A stretch of 6,416 nt of DNA from JBCCZC01 sp039188505 (GTDB taxonomy: Bacteria; Pseudomonadota; Gammaproteobacteria; Xanthomonadales; SZUA-38). The notes beneath the pieces were generated by a model. It was not told where the DNA came from. It saw only the letters and a program-made list of their open reading frames with translations, and made no database searches. Every line of letters starts with the position of its first letter. Positions within the stretch are counted from its first letter, which is position 1. Shown in pieces: positions 5,109 to 6,416 of this stretch. A program made the translations under genes and the position numbers. The stretch is taken from assembly GCA_039188505.1 (NCBI GenBank), contig JBCCZC010000336.1:1-6416 (forward strand), in the 5' to 3' direction.

Positions 5109-6383
5109 TCAGTTCCCGGTCGTCCGCATCTCGGTGTGGAACTCGCGGCCGATCGAGCGGCTCGCGAGCAGATAACTCAGCGACGCCAGCAGGCTGAAGC
5201 CTGTCGCGACGATCAGCAATGAGACGCGCAGCGACTCATCGCCCTGCGTGGCGGCCAGGCGGTCGCTGAGCCAGCCGACCAGGGGCGGCCCGATGCCGCC
5301 GCCGATGAGGTTGGTGATCAGCAGGAGCACGGCTGCGGCCGTCGCCCGGATCGGCGGTGGTACGAGTCCCTGCACGGCTGCGAAGGTGGCCGGTCCCTGC
5401 ATCACGCTGATCATGAATGTCGGGAACAGGAGCACCAGCCCGAGGGTCGCGGAAGTCGTCCAGAAGACGGCCGCAAAGATGGGCGTGGAGACCAGGATCG
5501 CGATTGCAGGAAGGAGCGCGTACCAGCGGAGATGCCGCCGGATGAGGCGGTCGGTGACGGCGCCGCTCAGCAGCATGCCCGCGATCTGCGAGAACCCCAG
5601 GACGATCGCGAGCCAAAAGCCGACGTGCCCGAGGGTCAGATCGAAGGAGCGGGTGAAGTACGAGGGGAGCCACTGCACCACGCCGAGCCAGACGACCGTG
5701 TAGAAGCCCGTCGCCACCGACAGGTAGATGAATGCCGGCGACCGCGCGAGCATCGCTGCGGCCGAGCGGAAGCTCGGCTGCGCCGTCGGCGCGGTTCGCT
5801 GCTCCGTCGCGCCGCGCGGCGGCTCGTGGAGCGACCGCCAGACGGCCACGGCGAGGAGCATGCCCGGCAGCCCCACCGCGATGAGCGCGATCCGCCAGCT
5901 GTAGGCCTCGGCCAGGCGGCTGCCGATGATGAACCCGAGCAGGATGCCGATCGGCGCGCCGAGCGAGTAGATGGAGATGGCCCGGGTCCGCTGTTCGACG
6001 GGGTAGTAGTCCGCGATCAGCGAGTGGGACGGGGGGCTGGCGCCCGCCTCACCGACACCCACGAGGACGCGCGCGATGGTCAGCTGGAGGAAGCTCTGCG
6101 CGAGCCCGCAGAGCGCGGTCATCGCACTCCAGATTGCCAGGGCCACGCTGATGATCTTCCGTCGGGAATACCGATCCGCGAGGCGGGCGATCGGGATGCC
6201 GAGCGTGGCGTAGAAGAGCGTGAACGCAAAGCCGCTGATGATCCCGAGTTGGGTGTCGCTCAGATCGAGGTCCGCCTTGATGGCCGGCAGGAGGACGGCG
6301 AGCATGTAGCGGTCCATGTAGTTGAACAGGGACACGCCGAAGAGCAGGATCATCGACACGGTGACTGCGCGGCGAACCGGCAT
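5109..6383 (-). CDS. spinster-type major facilitator superfamily transporter
   Basis: This 424-residue protein has 12 predicted membrane helices, roughly at 7-29, 45-65, 76-95, 99-117, 138-157, 163-183, 217-236, 251-273, 287-308, 312-331, 346-368 and 384-407, with a cytoplasmic loop at about 184-212 between the two six-helix halves. Spinster-family marks are clear: FNYMDRYMLAVLLP (20-33) in helix 1 with N21, D24 and R25, the MFS motif A region GIPIARLADRYSRRK (62-76), and RVLVGVGEAGASPPSHSLIADYY (105-127) with the charged E112 in helix 4, followed by the PVEQRTRA segment. Family members are proton-coupled carriers of lipids, organic acids or aromatic compounds. Nothing here tells me the substrate. 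The start is supported by a GGAG site 6 bases upstream. Both ends look complete. No catabolic operon is visible in the window; upstream sequence is cut off 33 bases past the start. Confidence 0.92.
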   Translation of the reverse strand: MPVRRAVTVSMILLFGVSLFNYMDRYMLAVLLPAIKADLDLSDTQLGIISGFAFTLFYATLGIPIARLADRYSRRKIISVALAIWSAMTALCGLAQSFLQLTIARVLVGVGEAGASPPSHSLIADYYPVEQRTRAISIYSLGAPIGILLGFIIGSRLAEAYSWRIALIAVGLPGMLLAVAVWRSLHEPPRGATEQRTAPTAQPSFRSAAAMLARSPAFIYLSVATGFYTVVWLGVVQWLPSYFTRSFDLTLGHVGFWLAIVLGFSQIAGMLLSGAVTDRLIRRHLRWYALLPAIAILVSTPIFAAVFWTTSATLGLVLLFPTFMISVMQGPATFAAVQGLVPPPIRATAAAVLLLITNLIGGGIGPPLVGWLSDRLAATQGDESLRVSLLIVATGFSLLASLSYLLASRSIGREFHTEMRTTGN

Positions 6384-6389
6384 GGTGTT

Positions 6390-6393
6390 CTCC
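6390..6393 (-). promoter_or_regulatory. ribosome binding site for the MFS transporter gene
   Basis: On the minus strand GGAG is 6 bases before ATG 6383. It fits the standard position and confirms a start that keeps the complete first membrane helix. Confidence 0.6.
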
Positions 6394-6409
6394 AGGGTCG
6401 GGTGCGGCC

Positions 6410-6415
6410 AGCCTA
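6410..6415 (-). promoter_or_regulatory. weak -10-like hexamer for the MFS transporter gene at the window edge
   Basis: The minus strand reads TAGGCT (3 of 6 to TATAAT), ending 26 bases before ATG 6383. The corresponding -35 would lie outside the window, so this cannot be judged. It is noted because the hexamer resembles those before the other genes here. Confidence 0.18.
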
Positions 6416-6416
6416 C

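Noticed and set aside
4420..5175. 251-codon + frame overlapping the DUF1993 gene
   Set aside because: It runs through the hairpin region and the DUF1993 gene in a different frame, gives Arg/Pro/Gly-rich sequence, and competes with a frame that has a clear family signature and ribosome site.

Overview
The window is a 6.4 kb piece of a GC-rich bacterial chromosome with dense coding and short intergenic gaps. The gene content suggests a free-living proteobacterium: a creatininase-family enzyme, DUF1697 and DUF1993 proteins, a stand-alone molybdopterin oxidoreductase and a spinster-type MFS transporter. The sequence alone does not fix the lineage. There is no phage gene, transposase, integrase, CRISPR array, tRNA or rRNA, and no gene looks clearly foreign.

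Layout, left to right. The 3' end of a creatininase-family gene runs off the left edge (+). It converges, with an 11-base gap, on an envelope-targeted Sel1/TPR-like protein of unknown function (-, 409-1437). A 122-base divergent spacer holds a short dyad and -10-like boxes for both directions, then comes a DUF1697 gene (+, 1560-2072). After a 146-base spacer is the largest gene (+, 2219-4348), a 709-residue cytoplasmic molybdopterin oxidoreductase with one N-terminal [4Fe-4S] site. A 234-base spacer with three strong hairpins follows, then a DUF1993 gene (+, 4583-5104). That gene converges, with a 4-base gap, on a 12-helix spinster-like MFS transporter (-, 5109-6383), which begins close to the right edge.

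The genes look like mostly single transcription units rather than one pathway. The three complete + strand genes are separated by 146 and 234 bases, and each has its own purine-rich ribosome site and a -10-like hexamer. I see no convincing multi-gene system. The most interesting item is the molybdoenzyme. It has no cysteine between residues 51 and 303, so the usual Cys or Sec ligand to the metal is absent, and no electron-transfer subunit is encoded beside it. The hairpin-rich spacer after it and a possibly leaderless start for the Sel1-like gene are secondary points.
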